Assembly: GCA_951640195.1 (NCBI GenBank)
Contig: OX621165.1
Location: forward strand, 496,001-560,000
DNA: 64,000 bases
From: Porpolomopsis calyptriformis
Taxonomy: Eukaryota > Basidiomycota > Agaricomycetes > Agaricales > Hygrophoraceae
Direction: 5' to 3'
The translations under genes and the position numbers were made by a program. The notes below the pieces were generated by a model. The model was not told the DNA's origin. It worked only from the letters and a program-made list of their open reading frames with translations, and made no database searches. This document shows, in pieces, positions 12,555 through 24,827 of this stretch (its first letter is position 1; each line of letters starts with the position of its first letter).

Positions 12555-13274
12555 ATGAAACCGACGAGGAAGCAATTGTGGTGGGTTTTCTCCGTTTGCT
12601 GTCTTCATTGTTGTTCTCCTGCGATGCAATCATTATTGTCCTTCTCGATGCTCGGATGGAGCACTCTTGCAATCATCACATTACTCAACGCAGTGAATGT
12701 CGTGGAGCAATTTCGAGCCCTACAAAAGTGTTCAACAACCCACAACTACAGTAAGCGCGTTCTGCTCACCTACTTTTCCTGCACGAGTCTCTTTGCCCAC
12801 GGTTTGAAATCCGTAGCATACGTCGGAGACGATGTGCCTATCGAACTCCCTGGCCACTTTCCTGTCGTCGCATTGACGTTTGACTTTGGCGATAACTACG
12901 ACCTTACTGCCGACGTGGAATGGGCGTCCCTCGTACCGAGGGGGGATGGATGGGTCCGTTTGGGGCCAGGGGGACGAAAGTTTGGAGTGTCACAATATCA
13001 TCAATTTCGCTGTCTAGACGCCATTCGCGACGTATACGTTGCAGCCCGGGATCAAACCAGGAGCCAAAAGGAGTTGGTTCAAGGCTTTCTTCGCGCCGAC
13101 CCTTGCCTCAACTACTTGCGGCAGATGCTGATGTGCGGAGGGGATGTATCAGTCGAGTGGCAAGTTCCTCACACGCTGGACACCACCGGGGAGGGTGTTT
13201 TGCACAGATGCAAGGATTGGACCCAAGTTCGAAGGGTTGTCGAAGAAAATTACGATCTCTGGGAAGGAAAATAG
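12555..13274 (+). CDS. UstYa-like (DUF3328) protein with altered HxxHC motifs
   Basis: Exons 12555-12750 and 12817-13274 give 217 aa. An N-terminal membrane segment (near residues 25-45, LLNAVNVVEQF at its end) is followed by NYTYVGDDVPIELP, restored by splicing and typical of the family. UstYa-like proteins are oxidases or cyclases of fungal peptide (RiPP) pathways and normally carry two HxxHC motifs. Here the first reads YHQFRCLDAIR (second His is Arg) and the second reads ADPCLNYLRQ (His replaced by Pro). The C-terminal GEGVLHRCKDWTQVRRVV is well kept. The fold seems preserved while the metal ligands may be lost. The start at 12555 is my choice; the frame is open further upstream. Confidence 0.8.
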   Translation: MKPTRKQLWWVFSVCCLHCCSPAMQSLLSFSMLGWSTLAIITLLNAVNVVEQFRALQKCSTTHNYSKRVLLTYFSCTSLFAHGLKSVAYVGDDVPIELPGHFPVVALTFDFGDNYDLTADVEWASLVPRGDGWVRLGPGGRKFGVSQYHQFRCLDAIRDVYVAARDQTRSQKELVQGFLRADPCLNYLRQMLMCGGDVSVEWQVPHTLDTTGEGVLHRCKDWTQVRRVVEENYDLWEGK

Positions 13275-14090
13275 GATTGTATAATACTTTTCACTGGAAA
13301 TGACCTCGAGCCTGAGATACACCATGACCACGCAATTTTAGGTTATGTGCGGCAAAACACGAAGTGTTAGCCACCTGACGTGACCGAAAAAGAATGAACA
13401 GCTCACCAAAAAGAATTGGCAGCGATTGGTTCCGCCACGGCTTCATTTGAACGGAAATTTTGAACGGTAAGGATGACCGATTCATGGGTGAAGCTGGGCG
13501 CGCTGGGAATGATCAGGGGCTTGAGAGGAGACATGGGAAGAAGAGTTGGGACAGCCAATATGTAAAGCACATGTTGAAGAAGCTGTTCTACAAAATATAC
13601 ACACAGGAATGCGTCCGGTTCAAATCGAGAGATATCGGTCAGACAGGTCCGAGAGTGCTAACCAAGGCGGAGCACGACGTTGGCCCGCGAATCAAAAGTC
13701 TGGGCGGTGCGGAACCGGAAAGCGAAGATATGTCATTTCAAATGGGTATACCACCTTTATCATTCGTTGTGGGGGACGTTTTGAGAACGTTTCCCAAGGT
13801 CGGTGTATCCGAGAGATTAAGACGGCGAGGTTTTCAAATAATAGGCCGAGTGATGTCAAGTTCCTCACTGCCATTTCACCTGAGACACTCAAGGCGGGTT
13901 CAGCCTTGAGTATTTGAGGTGTTGGTCCGTTGAAGAACTTGACATCACTGCACGATATTGAGAGTGTATTCAAGTCGTTGCAAAACTAGTAGCTACTGGG
14001 GCGAACGGCACGTGGTTAGAGGTAGGAGGGACGATTTCTTGACACCCTTACGGAGCCACTCATGACTTCCCCTAAGCGAAGCACGACGAT
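13275..14090. other. Intergenic region with a hairpin element
   Basis: No coding gene is supported. The region contains the palindromic sequence listed separately and lies upstream of URA3. Confidence 0.45.
13849..13949. repeat. Imperfect 101-nt palindrome
   Basis: The left arm begins AGTGATGTCAAGTTC at 13849 and its exact reverse complement ends at 13949. The inner arms, 13887-13895 and 13903-13911, pair perfectly around a 7-nt loop (GGGTTCA). The arms between are partly complementary. This may be a small hairpin element or MITE remnant. No clear target-site duplication was identified. Confidence 0.7.
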
Positions 14091-14939
14091 ATGCCAGCCA
14101 AAACCTACACGGCTCGCGCTAAATCTCACAAGAGTCCACTCGCTCGACGTCTCTTTGAGATTATGGACGCTAAACGATCCAACCTCGCCATATCGGCGGA
14201 CGTGACTGATACCAAGAGTCTGTTGGAGCTCGCTGAAGGTAAGACAGCATATCATGATTCTTTTGCTTGGATTAATCACATTCACGCAGTCCTTGGCCCT
14301 CACATTGCCGTCTTTAAAACACACATTGACATTGTCCAAGACTTCAGTCAAGAGACGGTGCACGGTCTGACGGCTCTCGCAAAGAAGCATGACTTCCTCA
14401 TCTTTGAGGACCGCAAGTTCATCGATATCGGGAACACTGTAAAGATGCAATATTGTGGTGCACTTCAGATCGTCAAGTGGGCTCATTTCGTCAACGCCAG
14501 CATTCTCGCCGGGGAGGGTACCGTCCAGGGGTTAGAAGCGGTCGGGATGAGTGAAGAGTACGAGCGCATGCGGGGTCTTATCATACTGGCGGAGATGTCG
14601 ACGAAGGACAACTTGGCCACGGGTGCTTACACACGTTTCTCAGTCGAGGTTGCGAAGAGACATCCCGAATTTGTGATTGGATTCATCGCGAACGGGGCTC
14701 TACCCGAGGCAACGCAGACCGACATGGACTTTCTGGTGTTCACGACCGGTATCAATCAAGCCGACAAGGGTGACGTTCTTGGGCAGAAGTATCAGACTCC
14801 GGGAGAGGCCGTTCGGAAGGGAAGTGATATTATCATCGTAGGGAGGGGAATTTATGGTATGGCCGATCCAGTGGAGGCTGCGAAGAGGTATCAGAGAGAA
14901 GGATGGGAGGCATATGAAAAACGAGTTGGATTGCAATAG
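14091..14939 (+). CDS. URA3: Orotidine 5'-phosphate decarboxylase
   Basis: This enzyme converts OMP to UMP, the last step of pyrimidine synthesis. Exons 14091-14238 and 14290-14939 give 265 aa, the usual size. The catalytic segment [17 protein letters not shown] carries the Asp-x-Lys pair. Other landmarks are [39 protein letters not shown] and the phosphate-binding end [21 protein letters not shown]. The 51-nt intron has perfect GTAAGA and CAG ends, is a multiple of three and has no in-frame stop. Splicing restores the conserved run from LLELAE into LGPHI. A TIR transposon relic begins 10 bp after the stop codon. Confidence 0.96.
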   Translation: MPAKTYTARAKSHKSPLARRLFEIMDAKRSNLAISADVTDTKSLLELAEGKTAYHDSFAWINHIHAVLGPHIAVFKTHIDIVQDFSQETVHGLTALAKKHDFLIFEDRKFIDIGNTVKMQYCGALQIVKWAHFVNASILAGEGTVQGLEAVGMSEEYERMRGLIILAEMSTKDNLATGAYTRFSVEVAKRHPEFVIGFIANGALPEATQTDMDFLVFTTGINQADKGDVLGQKYQTPGEAVRKGSDIIIVGRGIYGMADPVEAAKRYQREGWEAYEKRVGLQ

Positions 14940-15236
14940 TCTATGAGGCCCAGTGAAAAGTCCGTCGGCTGAGAAAGGCTGCGCACGGCTGATATCGAGT
15001 CCGTCGATTACAGCAGATCTCAGCCGTCTTTTTACACCACAGCAGATTTGTAATGATTGAGAAATGTCAATATAGGCTGAGATCGACCCGATGTTTTAAG
15101 CGCATTTTTGGCTCGATGCCAGCCGACGACAGCTACTATACTGGCTATATTATTGCGGGTATTTTACAGAATGCTGGTATTGGTTCTAAAATGCTGGTAT
15201 CGATTGGTATGGTACAAAATGCTGGCCTCGGCTGGC

Positions 15237-15941
15237 CTATGCTGTTGCTCCCCCGCTCCCCCGCTCCCCCGCTTCCCTGCACCCCCGCTTCCCTGCTTCC
15301 CTGCACCCCCGCTTCCCTGAATGATAACACCGAGAATGATAACGATAATGTTGAGAATGCGAACGATGATGCGAACGATGATGGTGAGAATGCGAATGAT
15401 AACGTGGAGAGTGAGCCGTGATCTCTTCATCACTGGCAGGGAAATGTGGGAGTGAGTCATCTTGCTGTTCGGTGGTGTCTGGTGTGTCCGCCTCATGATC
15501 CTGAGAGTGGTCTGACAGGGACTGATTAGATTGGATAGGTTCACGGTTTGATTGAATATCTTGAGATGCATTGAAAAGTGAGGTATCCATGTCGAACTAA
15601 TCAGGGACGTCAGTATTGCTAGAGTACACAGATGGTAAAACAGATTCACTCACATCGTCATTATCTTGATCATTGTGCTGAGAAGGAGTCAGGCAATCGA
15701 CACGAGGATGGTTGGCATTGCGGGATATGGGGGGTTGGTTCTGCACTGGGCGGTCGGCACTTTTGGATGCAATGAAATCCATAAAATTGGCTGAGAGGCG
15801 GGTAGCACGATATCGGGCATGTGTGTGATAAGTTTTGACCGAGACATTCTTGCCACCTTTGCAAAGCGTAGGGCAGTTGCAGAAAGGCATACCCTGCGAG
15901 GAGACAGGCGGACGTAACGTGCACAGCCACAAAGTCGCCAA
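15237..15941 (-). pseudogene. Truncated KDZ-like transposon ORF
   Basis: The frame starts near 15941 and reads PFCNCPTLCKGGKNVSV then KTYHTHARYR, resembling the cysteine-rich opening of first ORFs in basidiomycete KDZ elements. A GTGAGT-TTAG intron (about 15654-15599) would join it to an acidic, Ser/Gln/Asp-rich second part. That part runs into His/Ser repeats and then into the C-rich minisatellite, where the frame is lost. No catalytic domain remains, so the element could only move with a transposase supplied elsewhere. Confidence 0.6.
15249..15320. repeat. C-rich minisatellite in the TIR element
   Basis: Units of the type CCCCCGCTTCCCTG and the shorter CCCCCGCT are repeated in tandem with small variations. 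It is followed, to about 15420, by an AT-rich array of AACGATGATG/AATGCG words. Both lie inside the transposon relic. Confidence 0.8.
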
Positions 15942-16095
15942 CGGGGCGATTGAATCGGTTGATTGAGAAGTAAAATATATATATTTTACACAGTACTGAG
16001 CCGAACCCAGCCGATTTCAGTCGTCGAGCCTTTACCGCCATATCTGAGTCTATGTGAGTCTATGTCAGCCGACGGACTTTTCACTGGGTATGAGG

Positions 16096-16573
16096 TACTG
16101 TCGAGGGAATTACGTCTATGCAGTCAAGGATGAATCCTCCTTCGTGCACCTATGTGACGATGGGACGGGGTTGAAGCAGCATTATTATTACCCATGCGAC
16201 GGGCAAGACGAACGAGCAGTGGTGAGGGGACAATCGATTTCCACGCTTCATGTAGAGCGGTGAGTATGGAAGAGGGTGACTGTGTGAGCTCGGAGGGAAG
16301 GGATGTTGGCCCGCTATCCCTGGTGTCGAGAGAGGAGGCGTAAGAAGGGATCCCGGTTGAGAGAACGAAGGCAACGAAGGCGTAGGATGCAATTTGCATT
16401 GCTAACAAACGATGGCTTAGAACTGGTGGAATTGGTAGATGAATGATACAGACCAGGGATACGAGGGGAGTTATGGTGGGCTGATGCTAGCCAGAAGATG
16501 GCGACATTTTTGAGTTGCGTGGACAAGTCATGGGCCTCGTTTTAGGGTAGCAAACGGCATTCATGACTTGGCC
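16096..16573. other. Intergenic region
   Basis: No supported gene was seen between the transposon relic and the NOSIP homologue. Confidence 0.5.
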
Positions 16574-17896
16574 ATGACGAAACACAGCAAGAACAACACC
16601 GCCTCCTCGATTTTTTCTTATGCCGAATACAAGAAATTGGACTACGGAACGAGACGGGTGTGTTTAGTTTTCTTCTCTCAGATCGCTCTAACGACAGATT
16701 CAGCAAAGATTAGGAAATGAATCCATGCGACGGTTCGACGCTTGCGCACTCTGTCTGCAACGTGCCAGGGAGCCAGTAGCATGTCACGAAGGGCACCTAT
16801 TTTGCAAAGAATGCGTTTATACAGATTTATGTACGCTTCCCTATCTGTCGTCCTCTCCACCGCTCACCATATCTATCCTCGCAGTGTCCCAGAAAAAGGA
16901 CATAAAACGGCAAAAAGAAAAGCTCGAGGCGATGAAACGAGAAGCCGAAGACGAAAAGGAAAGAGCGAGAGAGGCTGCCAGGGAACGTGTCTTACTCGAG
17001 TTCGAGAAAGGGCAATTGACTCTCGCCGCTCATCCAGTTGCGGGTAATACTGTCACTACCTCTGGAGCAGACGCGAACGAGAGTGAGCGTTTTATTTCCT
17101 CTGTAATTGCCAAAAGGCTTATCTCGCATTTCTAAAGCTAGGGGGACAAAGCGAAAATTCGCATTCGATTCATCCACCGTAGAAAAACTCGCACAGGAAG
17201 CTGAAGAAGCCGCCCTCCGCCAAATCGAACGGGAACAAACCGACTCATTGCGCCACAAACTCCCCGATTTCTGGCTTCCCTCACTGACCCCTACATATTC
17301 CTCAAGCGGGCCTCCGAGATCGCTCACTGATGTGAAGCTACAAACGACTTGCAGAGGCGGGAACCCTCCGCACTCTCTCGCGTAAGTTGGTTATTATTAT
17401 TTTCCTTGGCACGCTCAACAACCATTCATCCAATCTAGACTGAAGAATTTGATACCCGTCAACTTTTCTTCCTTCGCCTCCTCTGGTTCGTCCCGAGCCA
17501 CAGAGGCGACTTCCGCGAAAGAAGCCCAGCAAGTAAAAGACGAACAAAATCCAATGTGTCCTTCATGCAAGAAATCGTTTTCGAATAACATTCACATATT
17601 CCGTCCGTCTCCTTCCCATGATTATTGTCAATCAACTGACCTTTCTCCGTCAGTGATGAAGCCTTGCGCCCATGTGACCTGCAAAACATGCACGGACACC
17701 CTCGTTCGGCCTGCCGGACAGTGTATTGTGTGTGATACGAAATTGGGTGAGAAGGATATGATTGAGCTCAGGAGAGAAGGTATTTGTGGGCGCATACTAT
17801 TCGTTCGCGCTACTAACATCGTGCCCACAAGGAACCGGCTTTGCCGGAGGCGGCATGGCAGAGACCTCCAAGGCGGGTGTCGCCTTCCAAGGATAG
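16574..17896 (+). CDS. NOSIP: NOSIP-like U-box/RING protein (predicted E3 ubiquitin ligase)
   Basis: Seven exons (16574-16657, 16704-16830, 16885-17082, 17138-17381, 17439-17602, 17654-17779, 17832-17896) give 335 aa. It opens MTKHSKNNTASSIFSYAEYK, the family start, then LGNESMRRFDACALCL and HEGHLFCKECVYTDLLSQKKD, the N-terminal half U-box/RING. A charged coiled coil with many KE/RE repeats follows (residues about 80-130), then LPDFWLPSLTPTY and TTCRGGNP. The C-terminal U-box half has CPSCKKSF, MKPCAHVTCKTCTDTLV and CIVCDTKLGEKDMIEL. Animal NOSIP is an E3 ligase also linked to spliceosomes. The fifth intron uses GTCCGT. Confidence 0.93.
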
Positions 17897-18151
17897 ACCA
17901 TAACGTGTATCCATCGGAGGCTATGTAATGAGATGGGACCGTCATTTGTTCATTTTTAGAGGTGACGGAACCGCGAGGAAGCTGTCTTAGAGTTTCAGCT
18001 GGTGCCTCGTTTGAAAATTGAAGATCGGAACCAAATTTGAATGCTCTCCACTTGCCAATAGCTCAGAAGCAGGGGGAAATGGTTAATGTATAAAGTGTTT
18101 CGTGTACCGCACGGTGTTGGTTGTCGAGACAACAGTACAACTACTATCGCC

Positions 18152-20493
<2,342 letters not shown>

Positions 20494-20623
20494 TTTTTCC
20501 GGGTTGGCGAACGCGACGAGGTTTGAATTGAGTATCTCAAGCGCAGACATCACGTGCCACAACTCATATCTGTCTGTACTGCGTACTTATCGATTATCGC
20601 ACATCTTCACATTCACCTCCATC

Positions 20624-23600
20624 ATGACCAGTCCTTTACCGACCTCTCAGATTGTCCGCAGCACAGTCAACCTTGTCGGAGGTGACCAGTACAACAACCC
20701 AAACATCCATGTCTATCCGCAAGGTGAGTTTCATCTGTCACTGCGTTCGCCAAAAGTGATATATATATGTGTGAGTCATTCTAGGCGAACACCCCCCGCA
20801 TGCCCTCTTTTCTCCATTCAACTGCAAAAATAGAGCGCGATGTTTGGAAGGGACAAGGACTGAGATTCTCGATCAGATCTTTCGCTGGATTGGTATTCGC
20901 GATTCACAATCTCATCCTGCTCCGGTTCTGAACAGAGATGCTAATACCGTTGGGGCGGATACTTGTGTGTTTTGGATCAACGGATCGGCTGGGACTGGGA
21001 AATCCACGATTGCTCTCACCGTTGCCGAGGAGTGTAGCATGCATGGTGTGCTTGGCGCGAGCTTCTTTTGCTCGCGAGACGATGCGGACTGCAGCAACCC
21101 AAATCTGATCTTCACCACTATCGCCTACCAGCTCGGAAAATTCAACGCTTTATTCGGGGCAGAGGTGACTCGCGTTATGAAATCAAATCCAGATATTGGA
21201 TATACCACACCTTCATACCAACTCGAAGAACTCATCATAAAGCCCCTTCGCACACTCAGAAACTCAATCTCCCCATGCGTCGTCGTATTGGATGCACTCG
21301 ACGAGTGCAAGGAGGCTGGGATGACCTCGATAATCTTATCGTCGCTCTCTTGTCGTGTCAGCGAACTATTCCCATTGAAGTTCTTGGTTACAAGTCGGCC
21401 GGAAAGCCATATTACCACTGTCTTCAAATCAAGCGAATTGAATCCTGTCACTCGGGGATATGTTTTACACGAAGTGGAATTAGGCGTCGTGGAGACTGAT
21501 ATCAAACACTACCTGTCAACGGAACTGGCTTCAACGAGAGACGCCTATCAGATTGAAATCGAATGGCCCTCTGCCGACGATATCTATTCCCTCACACGGA
21601 TGTCCTTTGGACTGTTTATCTTTGCGTCAACTTCGGTGAGATTCATCCAAGATCGAAATTACTGTGACCCGGAGGATCAACTAAGGCGTCTTCTGTGCAA
21701 TGCACCCATCGCAACGGAAGACTCATCTCCACATTATAATCTTGATCGGTTATACAATCAAGTGTTGAACAATGCATTTCCTAACATATCCCTTACCCTT
21801 TCGGATCGGTTGAAGATGATTCTAGGCACAATTGTCCTCCTCCGAGACCCTCTCTCTCGAGTTGCTCTCGCACGATTACTAGATGTTCCACCGCGTACAG
21901 TAGGCATGACATTGCGTCATCTTCACTCGGTCATCACGGTGCCAGATAATGATAACCAAGTGATTCGAACCCTCCATCCATCCCTCTTCGACTTCATAAC
22001 AAGCCCAGCTCGATGTCAGAATCCGAAATTTTTGGTTCACTCTGGAAGCCAGCATACTCTACTTGCGCATGCTTGTCTAGGTGTTATGAAAGGGCTGAAG
22101 CGGGATATTTGTGGAATAAGAAATCCGTCGTTGCTTAACAGCGAAGTGGACGACCTCCCGACGCGTGTCGTGACCTGCATCCGACCGGAACTGCAATATG
22201 CATGTCGTCACTGGGCTTGGCACCTAGAAAATGCGACCGTTGACATTCTTATCGACCCCATGAATGAATTTTGTTCGAAATATCTACTGTATTGGCTTGA
22301 AGCACTCAGTCTCATGGGGGATCTTCGAAATAGCCTCCTTGCCTTGGGTGCCGCTCGACGGGCGATTGCTGTTCGTTATTTCCCCTCTCAGCAATGCGTA
22401 AAACTGATCTGAGTTCCACAGAGAGCAGGCGGAAATGTGCCTGATACCACGAATTTACTTCGTGATTGCGAACGGTTTACCCTCGAATTTTTCCCAATCA
22501 TCAGTACTTGTTCCCTTCAGGTATATCACTCCGCGTTGCTGTTTACTCCTGAAGAAGCCTTAATTAAGAAGACGTATAGAGGAGAGTTGGACATTCCGAT
22601 AAAATTGCACAATGGATTGGAGGAGAGATGGGATTCATGCATACGAACGATAGAAGGACATTCCAACTTTGTACTTTCGGTCGCATTTTCCCCTGATGGC
22701 ACGCGTATCGTTTCTGGATCCTCCGACGAAACTGTTCGGCTATGGGACGCAGTCAGCGGTTCACATCTGAATACTTTCAAGGGACATTACACTTGGGTAA
22801 ATTCAGTTGCATTTTCCCCCGATGGCACGCGTATCGCTTCGGGATCTCACGACCATACTGTTCGGCTGTGGGACGCGGTCAGCGGGACACATCTTAACAC
22901 TTTCATCGGACATTCCAATTGGGTCAGTTCGCTCGCATTTTCCCCCGATGGCACTCGTATCGTTTCTGGATCTAATGACAATACTGCTCGACTGTGGGAC
23001 GCAGTCAGCGGGGCACATCTTAACACTTTCATCGGACATTCCAGACAGGTCAGTTCGATCGCATTTTCCCCCGATGGTATGCGTATCATTTCCGGATCCG
23101 TCGACAAAACCGTTCGGCTGTGGGACGCAGTCAGTGGTGCACATCTGAACACTTTCATCGGACATTCCAGTCCAGTCAATTCGATCGCATTTTCCCCTGA
23201 TGGCACACGTATCGTTTCTGGATCCGACGACAACACTGTTCGGCTGTGGGACGCAGTCAGTGGTGCACATCTGAACACTCTCATCGGTCATTTCAGTCCA
23301 ATCAGTTCGATCGCATTTTCCCCTGATGGCACGCGTATCGTTTCTGGATCCTACGACAAAACTGTTCGCCTGTGGGACGCAGTCAGCGGCTCGCATCTGA
23401 ATGCTTTCAAAGGACACTTCATTTGGGTAAATTCAGTTGCATTTTCTCCCGATGGCACGCGTATCGTTTCTGGATCCGCCGACAAAACTGTTCGGTTATG
23501 GGACGCAGTCAGCGGGACACATCTTAACACTTGCATCGGACATTCCAGTTCGGTCAGTTCGCTCGCATTTTCCCCTGATGGTACGCGTATCGTTTCTGGA

Positions 23601-24323
23601 TCTTACGATCAAACTGTTGGGTTGTGGGACGCAGCCAGTGGTGCACATCTGAACACTTTCAATGGACATTCCGGTGACGTACCTTCGGTAGCATTTTCCC
23701 CCGATGGCACGCGTATTGTTTCCGGATCCCACGACAACACTGTTCGGCTGTGGAACGCGGTCAGCGGGGCACATCTTAACACTTTCATCGGACATTCCGA
23801 TTGGGTCAGTTCGCTCGCATTTTCCCCTGATGGCACGCGTATCGTTTCTGGATCCGTCGACCGTACTGCTCGGCTGTGGGACGCGGTCAGCGGGGCACAT
23901 CTGAATACTTTCAACGGACATTCCGGTTGGGTCAGTTCGCTCGCATTTTCCCCTGATGGCACGCGTATCGTTTCTGGATCTCACGATAATACTGTTCGGC
24001 TGTGGGATGCAGTCAGCGGTGCGCATCTGAACACCCAAGACGCGAATTTTATCAATACTGAATCGATCGCGGCATCTTGTAGTTCTTCCGGGAACTCGTC
24101 ATCTACAGATAGTCTAAACGCAACTAGTCCGATATTCGATTGTATCACCGAGGACGGTTGGGTCCACTCCCTCACTCTGAGTCGACGTATATGTTGGGTT
24201 CCGGTCTCTCACAGACCAAAAACGTTGGCTTCAAACGGAGCTCGTGCCGTTTTTGGCACAATGGATGGTCGAGTAATTATCCTTGATTTTACAGGCACGG
24301 ACACCTATTTTTGTAACCTCTAA
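20624..24323 (+). CDS. NACHT-WD40 NLR-like protein 1 (NWD family)
   Basis: Exons 20624-20723, 20785-22370 and 22422-24323 give 1195 aa. Residues 1-34 are a short Asn/Gly/Gln-rich head (VNLVGGDQYNNPNIHV), then FSPFNCKNRARCLEGTRTEI leads into the NACHT NTPase. The P-loop is NGSAGTGKST, the Walker B region is CVVVLDALDECKE, and KFLVTSRPESH follows. From about 22638 to 24025 there are 11 WD40 repeats of exactly 42 residues (consensus AFSPDGTRIVSGS and RLWDAVSG). They are nearly identical except at a few positions. A short non-repeat tail (CITEDGWVHSLTLSRRI) ends the protein. Fungal NWD/HET proteins of this design act in non-self recognition and regulated cell death. The start is only 130 bp from the divergent DDX41 start, so there is no room for the N-terminal helical domain of NLR 2. 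Confidence 0.92.
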
Positions 24324-24827
24324 CTTTTCCTAGCTCATCGTCCACGGCCTTGTCGATAAGGGGTTTCTTTTGTTTTCCGAGTTTGCTGTTATAAAACTCT
24401 TGTTTTTGGTCTTATTATTTTGAGTATTGCTTTTATAGGATGTGGTTGAGCTCCAAATTACTGTGCAGCATTTACAATATACGAGAGCCTTTCACCTCCT
24501 GCAAACAGAATGACAGTAAACGCTCAGGGGGCCCGCTCTGCTGTCATAACACAAGACATGACAAGAAGCTGTAACCCAAAAAAATGGGACACAAGTGTCC
24601 AGAAAGCAGGCCTGAGACGAGGTAAACAAGCAACAGACCGTAGACCGATCAGGGGATCTGAGAAGCAATAGAACCTACCAAGGTAGCCCAACATTTATCA
24701 CATTGACAACCATCAACGTAAGCTTCTACATAAAAATGTGAGTTTACTCACTGAACTTCACCAAGCGTTGTCTTCAGATGCTGGATTGCTCTGCCATCAC
24801 ATGCCACTTTAAAGCACGACTCGTAGC
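24324..24827. other. Intergenic region with a kinase-gene relic
   Basis: This is the 3' flank of NLR 1 and of the convergent HeLo-pseudokinase gene. Apart from the 54-bp duplicated segment listed separately, nothing coding was seen. Confidence 0.5.
24728..24781 (-). repeat. 54-bp copy of the kinase-ankyrin exon 1/intron 1 junction
   Basis: It matches 28366-28419 at all but three positions. On the minus strand it reads the last codons of the kinase domain (TTLGEVQ; RTLGEVQ in the intact gene) followed by the same GTGAGT intron start and ACTCACATTTTTATG. It therefore looks like the remnant of a second, lost kinase gene copy lying 3' of the HeLo-pseudokinase gene. Confidence 0.8.

Larger units (their letters stand above)
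14949..16088. mobile_element. TIR DNA transposon relic (KDZ-like, non-autonomous)
   Basis: A perfect 24-bp terminal inverted repeat (beginning CCCAGTGAAAAGTCCG) lies at 14949-14972 and 16065-16088. It is flanked on both sides by the 7-bp direct repeat TATGAGG, at 14942-14948 and 16089-16095, which reads as a target-site duplication. CAGCCG/CGGCTG words recur near both ends, as subterminal repeats do. Inside are a C-rich minisatellite and a decayed ORF on the minus strand. At 1.14 kb it is far too short to encode a full transposase. KDZ affiliation rests only on the cysteine-rich start of the inner ORF; the TIR and duplication are direct observations. Confidence 0.85.

Noticed and set aside
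22526..24175. Long minus-strand open frames opposite the WD40 array of NLR 1, with repeated segments.
   Set aside because: They have the same 126-bp period as the WD40 codons on the plus strand and are mirror frames of a repetitive coding sequence; they carry no known domain.
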